The translations under genes were made by a program, and so were the position numbers. A stretch of DNA of 56,483 nucleotides from Vreelandella arcis (GTDB lineage Bacteria; Pseudomonadota; Gammaproteobacteria; Pseudomonadales; Halomonadaceae), in contig NZ_FNII01000020.1 in the NCBI RefSeq assembly GCF_900103865.1, positions 1 through 56,483 on the forward strand, written 5' to 3'. Below the pieces are notes generated by a model, which saw nothing but the letters and a program-made list of their open reading frames with translations, did not search any database and was not told the DNA's origin. Shown in pieces: positions 18,842 through 27,120 of the stretch; the first letter of the stretch is position 1; every line of letters starts with the position of its first letter.

Positions 18842-20581
18842 ATGAATCAACGAATCCAGCTGGCGTCGATAGACGATCAGCGTAACGCCGAAGCCCGAGA
18901 AGCGGTACGCCAGCGTATCTCGTGGCCAGCGAACTTAACGCCCGCCAATGTGACCTATCATAGCCATGGTCACGCGCTAGTGATTGGCTCGAGCGACACA
19001 GCCGAACAAGCAGCCCGCGCCCTTCAGGGCAGTGGGCTGGCTTCGCTTACGTTGCTTATTGCCAACACAGCGGACAACGCAGCGCATTCGCCAGAGGCTG
19101 CGTCGCAAGACGCGCCGCACCAAGGGCATGCTCAGCCGCTTGTCCGCCACGTGATGACCCCCGGCCAGTTAGAGGCATTACGTATCGACGGCCATTTAGG
19201 CGCGTTTGCCGTTCAGATAGATGATAACGACGCGCCGCTTAACTTGGCTCGAGCCTTTATTGACCGTGATCATTTTGATGTGGTGTTGGACTTAAGCGCC
19301 CGCCCGGTGCTGGCGCGTGAGTTGCCACCTCCAGGTTACGTTACTCTCGACTGGTTCGACGCTGATCGACGTCGCGACGGAATTGAAGCCGTCGCTGAAC
19401 TGGTCGGCGAATTCGATAAGCCACGCTATTTCCAAGTTAACAGTGACCTCTGTGCGCATTCCTCAAGTGGCAACACCGGCTGCACACGCTGCCTGGATGT
19501 GTGCCCTGCCGATGCCATCAGCAGCCATCAAGGGCGCATCGAATCGCAAATCGAGATCGACCCCTATTTGTGCCAAGGCGTAGGTAGTTGCACCAGCGCG
19601 TGCCCTACCGGCGCGATCGAATTTCGCTTGCCTGATACACGCCGCCAACAAGACACACTCTCCAGTTGGCTCGCTGCCTACCGTGAGGCTGGCGGTCAAG
19701 CCCCCGTACTGCGGTTTATCACCCATGACTCGCAGGCCGCCGAGCAGGCGGCTGGCGTCGCGCCTGCCGGACATGTGATGGATATTCCTCTGGAAGAGTT
19801 GGGTGCTGCCGGACACGACCAGTGGTTAACCGCCCTGGCGAGTGGTGCAGCCGAAGTGCGTATCCAACAGCATCCAGATATGCCCCCCCGGCTCAGCACC
19901 TTTTTGGTCGACCAATTAGCCCAAGCGCAGGCACTGCTATCTGCGTTGGGACATGACCCAGCGCGCATTCAACTGCTGGGTGCCATGGATGAGCAAGCGC
20001 GTGATGCGCTGCCTATGCTAACGCCGTTAACCGATCAGCCGTTGACACTGACCGAGCCCGATAAGCGCGCCCGTCTGAATATCGTGCTGGCCCGATTGGG
20101 GAAGCTTGGTGCGCCCAGCGGCCAGCGCCACGCCATGCCACAAGGCGCGGCGTACGGGGGCATACAGGTCGATAGCGATGCCTGCACGCTGTGCCACGCC
20201 TGTGTTAGCAACTGCCCAACGCCTGCGCTTTCATCCGGCGGCAACACGCCTTCGCTGAACTTCCGCGAGGCGGATTGTGTGCAGTGCGGGCTTTGCGAGC
20301 AGGCTTGTCCCGAAGATGCCATTACGCTAATGCCGGGCTTCTTGGCTGCCGACGAGCGTGAAGCACGCCAGGTCTGTCATGAAGAAGCCCCCTTTGAGTG
20401 CATTGGCTGCGGTAAGCCGTTCGCCACGGCGAGTACAGTCGCCAATATTAAGGCCAAGTTGGCTGATCATCCCTATTTTGCGGGCGACGCCATGCTGCGC
20501 CTGGAGATGTGTGAGGATTGTCGGGTGAAAGACGTATGGAAAACCATGATTCGTGATCCCGACGCTCAGTTGAAGGTATAA
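18842..20581 (+). CDS. Polyferredoxin (four 4Fe-4S clusters) of the formate dehydrogenase locus
   Basis: A 579-residue soluble iron-sulfur protein without signal peptide or membrane segment. It has two pairs of ferredoxin motifs: CTRCLDVCP and CQGVGSCTSACP near residues 217-260, and CTLCHACVSNCP and CVQCGLCEQACP near 445-495. A late cysteine group (CIGCG, then CEDC) follows. The N-terminal 200 residues have no recognised domain but hold a VIGSSDTAEQAA segment that could be a nucleotide fold. Its place between DUF3306 and the TorD chaperone is conserved around formate dehydrogenases of this type. It may pass electrons in the cytoplasm or take part in cofactor assembly; its partner is unknown. 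Confidence 0.85.
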   Translation: MNQRIQLASIDDQRNAEAREAVRQRISWPANLTPANVTYHSHGHALVIGSSDTAEQAARALQGSGLASLTLLIANTADNAAHSPEAASQDAPHQGHAQPLVRHVMTPGQLEALRIDGHLGAFAVQIDDNDAPLNLARAFIDRDHFDVVLDLSARPVLARELPPPGYVTLDWFDADRRRDGIEAVAELVGEFDKPRYFQVNSDLCAHSSSGNTGCTRCLDVCPADAISSHQGRIESQIEIDPYLCQGVGSCTSACPTGAIEFRLPDTRRQQDTLSSWLAAYREAGGQAPVLRFITHDSQAAEQAAGVAPAGHVMDIPLEELGAAGHDQWLTALASGAAEVRIQQHPDMPPRLSTFLVDQLAQAQALLSALGHDPARIQLLGAMDEQARDALPMLTPLTDQPLTLTEPDKRARLNIVLARLGKLGAPSGQRHAMPQGAAYGGIQVDSDACTLCHACVSNCPTPALSSGGNTPSLNFREADCVQCGLCEQACPEDAITLMPGFLAADEREARQVCHEEAPFECIGCGKPFATASTVANIKAKLADHPYFAGDAMLRLEMCEDCRVKDVWKTMIRDPDAQLKV

Positions 20582-20584
20582 GTC

Positions 20585-21199
20585 ATGACGCAAACTGCCC
20601 CCACACTGAATGAAGCTGATGCATTACGCGTTGATATTTATCGGCTGATTGCCGCGCTACTGCGCGAAGCACCCACTGACGAATTGCTCGGCTGGTTGGC
20701 GTCGCTAGACATTGAACAAGATGGCAGCCGCTTGGCCGAGTGCTGGTTCGGGCTCAGTCAAGCCGCTGACGGAGCCGACTCTGCGCGCTTAAAAAGGGCG
20801 CATTTCGGCCACTTGGTGGGTGTTATTCAGGGCGATATCGTGCCGTATGCCTCTTGGTATCGTAACGGTGAGCTGATGGAGGCGGCGTTGGTGGCGCTAC
20901 GTGGTGATCTTAAAGCGTTGGGTTTTGAACGCAACGAGCACACTAACGACCCCGAAGATCATCTTGCGGCACTGTGCGAAGTAATGTCGATGCTGATTGA
21001 AACAACTAGCTCCGACCAAGCGCACTTTTTTATGCAGCACCTTGCCCCTTGGGCAAGCGATTGTTTTAACGACTTAGGGCAAGTCGATACGGCTTTTTAT
21101 GCAGCGCTAGGACAGTTGGGTAGTGCTTTCATGAACAGCGAAGAGGATCGCTTAGCGATAGAAGCGAACCATGCTCCGGTAAGAATTGTGGAACCTTGA
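20585..21199 (+). CDS. TorD/DmsD-family chaperone for formate dehydrogenase
   Basis: A 204-residue all-helical cytoplasmic protein of the TorD family. These chaperones bind the Tat signal of a molybdoenzyme and hold it until the cofactor is inserted. The block VPYASWYRNG and the later FFMQHLAPWASDCFNDL fit the family. It starts three bases after the polyferredoxin stop and is followed by two Tat-signal proteins, FdhX and FdhA, which are its likely clients. Confidence 0.85.
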   Translation: MTQTAPTLNEADALRVDIYRLIAALLREAPTDELLGWLASLDIEQDGSRLAECWFGLSQAADGADSARLKRAHFGHLVGVIQGDIVPYASWYRNGELMEAALVALRGDLKALGFERNEHTNDPEDHLAALCEVMSMLIETTSSDQAHFFMQHLAPWASDCFNDLGQVDTAFYAALGQLGSAFMNSEEDRLAIEANHAPVRIVEP

Positions 21200-21299
21200 C
21201 GTGACGCGCTAACGCGTTGATTCACCGTCGGGTGAGTGCGCGGCAGCCATAGCATAAGATAAAACGGCCAAAGGCCATGGCAAGAGAGAGGAGAACACC

Positions 21300-21500
21300 A
21301 TGCAAAAGTCACACAATCCTGAGCGCCGCCGGTTTATGAAAACCGTCGGGTTAGGGACAGCTGCCGCGGGCGCGGCCGCCGCAGTCGGCCATACCACCTT
21401 GGCGCAAGCCGACAGCGCCCCTGCCGACAGTGAAAAGCCTACAACGAACTATCGTGAGACCGACCACATCCGTGCTTTTTACGCGACGTTGCGTGACTGA
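21300..21500 (+). CDS. fdhX: Small Tat-signal protein FdhX of formate dehydrogenase
   Basis: A 66-residue protein that is mostly a twin-arginine signal: ERRRFMK near residue 10, an alanine-rich core, and a cleavage site after LAQA, leaving about 30 residues. It belongs to the small family found just upstream of formate dehydrogenase alpha subunits. A strong GGAGAACACC ribosome site precedes it, the same string that precedes fdhB. The function is unproven; it may be a small subunit or an export helper. Confidence 0.85.
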   Translation: MQKSHNPERRRFMKTVGLGTAAAGAAAAVGHTTLAQADSAPADSEKPTTNYRETDHIRAFYATLRD

Positions 21501-21524
21501 CGGCGGAATGCCAGGAGAATTGCC

Positions 21525-24380
21525 ATGCGTTTAACTCGCAAAACAGACACTCCCAAAGCACCCGGCCTGGGTATTTCGCGCCGCCAGTTCATACAGCGTA
21601 GTGGTGCAGCAACGGGCGGTGTGGCCGCGCTAGGGTTTATGGGCGCACCCATGATGCGACGTGCCGAATCGGCGGATAAAACGCCGGTACTCGACTCCCC
21701 AGTAGAAACCAAACGTACAATCTGCTCTCACTGTTCTGTGGGCTGCGGCGTGTACGCCGAAGTGCAAGAAGGGATTTGGACCAAACAAGAGCCCGCTTTT
21801 GATCACCCGATCAACCGCGGTGCACACTGCGCCAAAGGCGCTTCGTTGCGTCAACACGGCCACTCCACGCGGCGTCTTAAATACCCGATGAAGCTTGTGG
21901 GCGGCGAATGGGAGCGCATGAGCTGGGAAGATGCCGTCAACGAGATTGGCGACAAGCTGCTTGAATTGCGCGAAGAGCACGGCCCGGACAGCGTCTACTG
22001 GCTGGGTTCGGCCAAGTTTAACAACGAGCAGGCGTACCTGATGCGCAAGCTTGCTTCCTTGTGGGGTACCAACAATACCGACCACCAGGCGCGTATTTGT
22101 CACTCCACGACAGTGGCCGGAGTTGCCAACACCTGGGGCTACGGGGCGATGACCAACTCGCTCAACGATACGCACAACAGCAAGGCAATATTGTTCATTG
22201 GGTCGAACCCGTCTGAGGCTCACCCGGTGGCAATGCAACACTTCCTGATTGCCAAAGAACGTAACAACTGCCAAATCATTGTTGCCGACCCGCGCTTTAC
22301 TCGCACGGCAGCCAAGGCTAATAAGTTTGTACGGATTCGTCCGGGTTCCGACGTCGCCTACGTCTGGGGTCTTCTGTGGCACATCTTTGAAAATGGTTGG
22401 GAAGACAGCGAGTACATCAACCAGCGCGTGTACGGCATGGACGAGGTGCGCGAGGAAGTGGCGAACTTCCCACCCAGCGTGGTGGAAGAAATCACCGGCG
22501 TTAGCGAACAAGACATGTTCGACGTAGCCAAGACGCTATCGGAAAATCGTCCTGGCTGTGTGGTGTGGTGTATGGGCGGTACCCAGCACACCACGGGTAA
22601 CAACAACACCCGCGCTTACTGCATCCTTGAGCTCGCGCTCGGCAACATTGGCGTTGCGGGCGGCGGGGCAAACATTCTACGTGGTCACGACAACGTCCAG
22701 GGGGCAACCGATCTAGGCTTGGGCTCCGATTCGCTACCCGGTTATTACGGTTTGTCCGAAGGCGCTTGGCAACACTGGGCACAGGTATGGGATGTCGACT
22801 ACGAGTGGCTCAAAGGCCGCTATGACGACACCGAATATGCCGATGGTAAGCCCATGTACAGCGCCGGTATTACCGTGTCGCGTTGGGTCGACGGGGTGCT
22901 GGAAGAAGACGAAAACATCTCACAGCGGACGTCGCTCAAAGCCATGTTCTATTGGGGACACGCGGTGAACTCCCAGACCCGTGGCGTAGAAATGCAGCAG
23001 GCGATGAAAAAGCTTGAAATGATGGTCATCGTCGATCCGTACCCCACCGTGGCAGCGGTTATGCATGATCGTACGGATGGCGTCTATCTACTGCCTGCAG
23101 CGACCCAGTTTGAAACCACCGGCAGTGTAACGGCCACCAACCGTTCACTTCAGTGGCGCGATAAAGTCATTGAGCCCCTGTTCGAGTCTAAACCCGACCA
23201 CGAAATCATGTATCTCTTTGCCCGTAAGCTAGGCTTTGGTAATGAGCTGGTGAAGAACTATCAGATGAACGGCGACGAGCCGCTGATCGACGATATTCTG
23301 CGGGAAATCAACAACGGCATGTGGACCGTCGGCTATACCGGGCAAAGCCCCGAGCGCCTCAAAGAACACCAGAAAAACTGGCATACCTTCAGCTTTGAAA
23401 ACCTGCGCGCCGAAGGCGGACCCGCTGACGGTGATTACTATGGCCTGCCGTGGCCTTGCTGGGGAACGGCAGAGTTCAATCACCCAGGCTCGCCCAACCT
23501 TTACGATCCCAGCGTGCCGGTGATGGAAGGCGGTATGGGCTTCCGTGCCCGCTTTGGTATCGAGCGCGACGGCGTCAACCTACTAGCCGAAGGCTCCGCC
23601 CCGGTTAACGGTGATATCGACGACGGATATCCCGAGTTCAACGATCAGCTACTGAAAGATCTCGGTTGGTGGAACGACCTTACTGCCGAAGAGAAACAAG
23701 CGGCGGAAGGTAAAAACTGGAAAACCGATTTATCCGGCGGTATCCAGCGCGTGGCCATCGAGCACGGCTGTGCGCCTTACGGTAACGCCAAAGCGCGGGC
23801 GGTGGTGTGGACTTTCCCCGACCAAGTACCGAAACACCGTGAGCCGCTGTATTCAACACGCCGTGACCTGGTCGATAAGTACCCGACGTGGGACGACTTC
23901 AACTCGATTATGCGTCTGCCGACCATGTACAAGAGCGTGCAGGAAGCTGCTCCCGCAGTAGAAGACTATCCCATCATTCTAACCTCCGGGCGTTTGGTGG
24001 AATACGAAGGTGGTGGCGAAGAGACGCGTTCCATGTCGTGGCTGGCCGAACTACAACAAGAGATGTTCGTCGAGATCAACCCGGCCGATGCCAATGATCT
24101 AGGTATCAGCGATGGCGACGAGGTTTGGGTCGAAGGGGCCGAAGGCGGCCGCGTGAAAGTGAAGGCAATGGTCACACCGCGTGTAGGTCGCAAGGTCGCC
24201 TTTATGCCGTTCCACTTTGGTGGCATGTTCCAAGGCGAAAGCCTGGCAGGCATTTACCCTGAAGGCAGCGCTCCCTACGTGATTGGCGAAGCGGCCAATA
24301 CCGCGACGACCTATGGCTACGACCCGGTGACACTGATGCAAGAAACCAAGTGCACCATCTGCCGTATCGAGCGTGCCTAA
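21525..24380 (+). CDS. fdhA: Formate dehydrogenase alpha subunit, bis-MGD, cysteine type
   Basis: The catalytic subunit that oxidises formate to CO2 in the periplasm. The 951-residue precursor has a Tat signal (SRRQFIQRS at 18-26). Next is a 4Fe-4S site with Cys67, Cys70, Cys74 and Cys102. The molybdenum ligand is Cys192 in RICHSTTV, where FdnG of E. coli has selenocysteine, so no SECIS element is needed. The C-terminal molybdopterin-dinucleotide domain shows LTSGRLVEYEGGGEETRS (near 815). It is followed by fdhB and fdhC and preceded by its small partner and chaperone. The length is close to other cysteine-type periplasmic enzymes. Confidence 0.95.
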   Translation: MRLTRKTDTPKAPGLGISRRQFIQRSGAATGGVAALGFMGAPMMRRAESADKTPVLDSPVETKRTICSHCSVGCGVYAEVQEGIWTKQEPAFDHPINRGAHCAKGASLRQHGHSTRRLKYPMKLVGGEWERMSWEDAVNEIGDKLLELREEHGPDSVYWLGSAKFNNEQAYLMRKLASLWGTNNTDHQARICHSTTVAGVANTWGYGAMTNSLNDTHNSKAILFIGSNPSEAHPVAMQHFLIAKERNNCQIIVADPRFTRTAAKANKFVRIRPGSDVAYVWGLLWHIFENGWEDSEYINQRVYGMDEVREEVANFPPSVVEEITGVSEQDMFDVAKTLSENRPGCVVWCMGGTQHTTGNNNTRAYCILELALGNIGVAGGGANILRGHDNVQGATDLGLGSDSLPGYYGLSEGAWQHWAQVWDVDYEWLKGRYDDTEYADGKPMYSAGITVSRWVDGVLEEDENISQRTSLKAMFYWGHAVNSQTRGVEMQQAMKKLEMMVIVDPYPTVAAVMHDRTDGVYLLPAATQFETTGSVTATNRSLQWRDKVIEPLFESKPDHEIMYLFARKLGFGNELVKNYQMNGDEPLIDDILREINNGMWTVGYTGQSPERLKEHQKNWHTFSFENLRAEGGPADGDYYGLPWPCWGTAEFNHPGSPNLYDPSVPVMEGGMGFRARFGIERDGVNLLAEGSAPVNGDIDDGYPEFNDQLLKDLGWWNDLTAEEKQAAEGKNWKTDLSGGIQRVAIEHGCAPYGNAKARAVVWTFPDQVPKHREPLYSTRRDLVDKYPTWDDFNSIMRLPTMYKSVQEAAPAVEDYPIILTSGRLVEYEGGGEETRSMSWLAELQQEMFVEINPADANDLGISDGDEVWVEGAEGGRVKVKAMVTPRVGRKVAFMPFHFGGMFQGESLAGIYPEGSAPYVIGEAANTATTYGYDPVTLMQETKCTICRIERA

Positions 24381-24405
24381 GGCCCGCCTAGACCTGACTA
24401 GCATG

Positions 24406-24431
24406 ACGGTGCGGGAGGCATCCCGCACCGT
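24406..24431 (+). promoter_or_regulatory. Intercistronic hairpin between fdhA and fdhB
   Basis: A perfect 11-bp stem (ACGGTGCGGGA and its complement) with loop GGCA lies in the 66-base gap between fdhA and fdhB, just before the fdhB ribosome site. No T tract follows, so it is more likely an mRNA stability or processing element than a terminator. Confidence 0.55.
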
Positions 24432-24446
24432 GATAAGGAGAACACC

Positions 24447-25061
24447 ATGGCTCAAATGAAATTTATGTGTGACGCCGAACGCTGCATCGAATGCAACGGC
24501 TGCGTCACCGCCTGTAAAAATGCCAATGATGTCGAGTGGGGCATACAGCGTCGGCGTGTTGTGACGCTGAATGACGGCGAATCCGATGAAATGTCGATTT
24601 CGGTCGCGTGTATGCACTGTGACGACGCCCCTTGTATGGCGGTGTGTCCTACCGACTGTTTCTACAAAACCGATGACGGCATCGTTCTGCACGATAAAGA
24701 CCTGTGTATCGGCTGCGGTTATTGCCTATACGCCTGCCCATTTGGTGCGCCGCAGTTCCCGCAGCAGGACGCATTCGGCGAGCGCGGCAAAATGGACAAA
24801 TGTACCTTCTGTGCCGGCGGCCCCGCCGAAACCAAAGAGGAAGAGTACGAGAAGTACGGAGCCAACCGCATCGCCGAAGGCAAGCTGCCGCTATGTGCGG
24901 AAATGTGCTCCACCAAGGCACTGCTGGCAGGTGACGCCCAGGACGTTGCCGATATTTTCCGTCAGCGCGTTGTGCATCGTGGTCATGAAGACGGTGCATG
25001 GTCTAACAACCCAAAGGCCAGTGCCGATAACCTAGCCTACGATGCTGCCCGTAAAGGGTAA
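24447..25061 (+). CDS. fdhB: Formate dehydrogenase iron-sulfur subunit
   Basis: The electron-transfer subunit of 204 residues with four cysteine groups: CIECNGCVTAC, CMHCDDAPCMAVCP, CIGCGYCLYACP, and a last group with CTFC and CAEMC. These would carry four 4Fe-4S clusters from FdhA to the cytochrome. It has no signal peptide and is expected to be exported together with FdhA. It lacks the C-terminal membrane anchor seen in longer FdnH-type proteins. It lies 11 bases before fdhC. Confidence 0.95.
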   Translation: MAQMKFMCDAERCIECNGCVTACKNANDVEWGIQRRRVVTLNDGESDEMSISVACMHCDDAPCMAVCPTDCFYKTDDGIVLHDKDLCIGCGYCLYACPFGAPQFPQQDAFGERGKMDKCTFCAGGPAETKEEEYEKYGANRIAEGKLPLCAEMCSTKALLAGDAQDVADIFRQRVVHRGHEDGAWSNNPKASADNLAYDAARKG

Positions 25062-25072
25062 GGAGGCTTTCC

Positions 25073-26167
25073 ATGAACCAGTTGACTGCTCAGGCACCCG
25101 GTGGGGTGCCGCATCTGACCCATTGGCAAGGGGTGTGGCGCTGGCTACTGCTGGCCTTTGCATTGGTACTCAGTCTAGGGGTCGCCCAGGTAGTGCATGC
25201 CCAGGCCGATCCTGACCGTGAAATGAGCACGGGGGCGCCCGGCATTGATGCGGATCAGTGGCGGCAAGTGCGCAGTGGTGAGACCGGTGATAACTACCGT
25301 ACTTCTCGCTATGAGAGCGACTACAATCTGATCAACTCAAGCGGTGAGACCTGGCGTCAATGGCGCAACCGTTGGGTGTCACCTTTCGGTTTGATCGTGA
25401 TTGGCGGCATGATCGTCATTATCACGCTGTTTTACCTGATCGTAGGTCGCAAGGAACTGGAAGGCGAGCGAACGGGGCGTAAGCTATTTCGCTGGCCGTT
25501 GTTTCTGCGTGCCTTGCATTGGTCGGTCGCTTCGCTGTTTATCGTGTTGGCGCTTACCGGTCTCAACTTGCTGTTCGGCAAGTTCGTCTTCCGTGGCCTA
25601 TTCGGCGATGCTTTTTGGGGGGGGATGATTTCTGCCTCTAAATTCCTGCATAACTATCTTGGACCGATCTTCGGTGTGCTGCTAATCGTGCTGTTGGTCT
25701 GCTTAATCAAAGACAACATACCTAAAAAGCATGACCTCGAGTGGTTTAAGAAAGGCGGCGGTATGGTTGGCAAAAAACACGTCGATGCCGGCTTTGCCAA
25801 CGGCGGTGAAAAAGCCTGGTATTGGATTTTGGCCACAGTAGGGGTTCTGGTGGTGGCCAGCGGTTTCGTGCTTGATTTCCCCAACTTCGGCCAAGGCCGC
25901 GACACCATGCAGTGGGCGAATATCATCCACGCTGTTGGTGCCTTGGGGCTAACCGCCGTGTCTATCGGTCATATCTACATCGGCACCCTGGGAACGGAAG
26001 GTTCGTTGGAAGGCATGACCACCGGTTACGTTGATGAAACCTGGGCCAAAGAGCACCACAACCTGTGGTACGAAGAGGTCAAAGATCAAAGCGTTTCCGA
26101 ACAGGAGCTGGTTGATCGGCGTGCGTCGAAAGGCGCTGGCGATTCGCCTGCCACGCGCTCTTCGTAA
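25073..26167 (+). CDS. fdhC: Formate dehydrogenase gamma subunit, cytochrome b556
   Basis: The membrane subunit that passes electrons to quinone. The 364-residue protein has an N-terminal signal-like segment (about 21-41, ending HAQA), then about 55 residues outside, then four main membrane helices (near 98, 140, 190 and 248) plus one near 285. Histidines in ALHW, FLHNYLGP, IIHAVGA and IGHIYIG are placed to bind two b-type hemes. It completes the FdhABC complex. A strong terminator 19 bases after the stop ends the operon. Confidence 0.93.
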   Translation: MNQLTAQAPGGVPHLTHWQGVWRWLLLAFALVLSLGVAQVVHAQADPDREMSTGAPGIDADQWRQVRSGETGDNYRTSRYESDYNLINSSGETWRQWRNRWVSPFGLIVIGGMIVIITLFYLIVGRKELEGERTGRKLFRWPLFLRALHWSVASLFIVLALTGLNLLFGKFVFRGLFGDAFWGGMISASKFLHNYLGPIFGVLLIVLLVCLIKDNIPKKHDLEWFKKGGGMVGKKHVDAGFANGGEKAWYWILATVGVLVVASGFVLDFPNFGQGRDTMQWANIIHAVGALGLTAVSIGHIYIGTLGTEGSLEGMTTGYVDETWAKEHHNLWYEEVKDQSVSEQELVDRRASKGAGDSPATRSS

Positions 26168-26185
26168 GGTGCGCTGGAATGTTGC

Positions 26186-26215
26186 AAAAGACACCGCCTG
26201 CGGGCGGTGTCTTTT
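26186..26215 (+). terminator. Rho-independent terminator after fdhC
   Basis: A perfect 13-bp stem (AAAAGACACCGCC and its complement) with a four-base TGCG loop ends in CTTTTGTT. It sits 19 bases beyond the fdhC stop and should stop the fdh transcript before the DUF1244 gene. Confidence 0.9.
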
Positions 26216-26269
26216 GTTATGCTGCGTGCATCTCCACAGACAATCTGTTTTGACGAAAGGGGCACCGCG

Positions 26270-26593
26270 ATGGATCAGTTTGACGACACCACCCGTACCG
26301 AGATCGAGGCCGCTGCGTTTCGCCGCCTGTTACAGCATCTCGACGACAACAAAGACGTGCAGAATATCGACCTGATGATTCTGGCCGACTTCTGCCGCAA
26401 CTGTCTCTCCAAGTGGCTGGTCAGCGCAGCCGAAGCGCGGGACGAAAGCCTGAGCTATGAAGAGGCCCGCGAGTACGTATACGGCATGCCTTACAGTGAG
26501 TGGAAAGAACTCTATCAGCCGCCCGCGACACCAGAGCAGATGGCGGCCTGGGAAGCCCATCACGCGAAAAAGAAAGCTGCGAAGCAGGAGTAA
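26270..26593 (+). CDS. DUF1244 family protein
   Basis: A small 107-residue protein of the DUF1244 family, common in gamma- and alphaproteobacteria and without a known function. It has a CRNCLSKW motif and the conserved YEEAREYVYGMPYSEWK helix region. The start at 26270 follows AAAGGGG; an upstream in-frame start at 26207 lies within the terminator and is rejected. It is five bases from moaB, so it is probably cotranscribed with moaB and the second moeA. Confidence 0.88.
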   Translation: MDQFDDTTRTEIEAAAFRRLLQHLDDNKDVQNIDLMILADFCRNCLSKWLVSAAEARDESLSYEEAREYVYGMPYSEWKELYQPPATPEQMAAWEAHHAKKKAAKQE

Positions 26594-26598
26594 AGGTG

Positions 26599-27120
26599 AT
26601 GGAAGAGACAATGATTCCTTTATCGATAGCGGTGTTAACCGTGTCCGATACGCGCACCGATGAAACCGATCGCAGCGGCCAGGCACTGGTCGAGCGGCTG
26701 ACCCAGGCCGGCCATCATCTGGTCGAAAAGCGTATCGTGCCGGACGACGTGTACACCATTCGCGCCGTGGTAGCTCAGTGGATTGCCGAAGCCAGCGTGC
26801 AGGTGGTGATTACCACCGGCGGCACCGGCTTTACCGGCCGCGACTCTACCCCGGAAGCCGTGGGCGTGCTGCTGGATAAACGCATTGAAGGCTTTGGCGA
26901 GCGTTTCCGGCAGCTAAGCGGCGACGAGATCGGCAGCTCCACGATTCAAAGCCGCTGCCTCGGTGGACTGGCCAATGCCACGGTGATCTTTTGCCTGCCA
27001 GGCTCGACCGGTGCCTGCCGCACCGGCTGGGATGGCATTTTGGCAGAGCAGCTCGACAGTCGCCACAAGCCGTGCAACTTCGCCAACCTGGTGATTCCCG
27101 AGCGTGGCCAGCATGGCTGA
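26599..27120 (+). CDS. moaB: Molybdenum cofactor biosynthesis protein MoaB/MogA family
   Basis: A 173-residue protein with one MoCF-binding domain: AVLTVSDTR near the N-terminus, VITTGGTGFTGRD (near 68), and the late FCLPGSTGACRTGWDGI segment. Members adenylylate molybdopterin before MoeA acts. The start at 26599 has AGGAG eleven bases upstream, overlapping the DUF1244 stop. It overlaps the next moeA by eight bases, so the two consecutive steps of molybdenum insertion are coupled. MoaB and MogA cannot be told apart with certainty by eye. Confidence 0.9.
   Translation: MEETMIPLSIAVLTVSDTRTDETDRSGQALVERLTQAGHHLVEKRIVPDDVYTIRAVVAQWIAEASVQVVITTGGTGFTGRDSTPEAVGVLLDKRIEGFGERFRQLSGDEIGSSTIQSRCLGGLANATVIFCLPGSTGACRTGWDGILAEQLDSRHKPCNFANLVIPERGQHG

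Noticed and set aside
22098..22100. Selenocysteine in formate dehydrogenase alpha
   Set aside because: The codon at the metal ligand position is TGT (cysteine), not TGA, so no selenocysteine machinery is needed.
24447..25061. A missing membrane anchor in FdhB as a sign of truncation
   Set aside because: Short FdhB proteins of about 200 residues are usual in the cysteine-type periplasmic enzyme family, and the stop is followed directly by the fdhC ribosome site.
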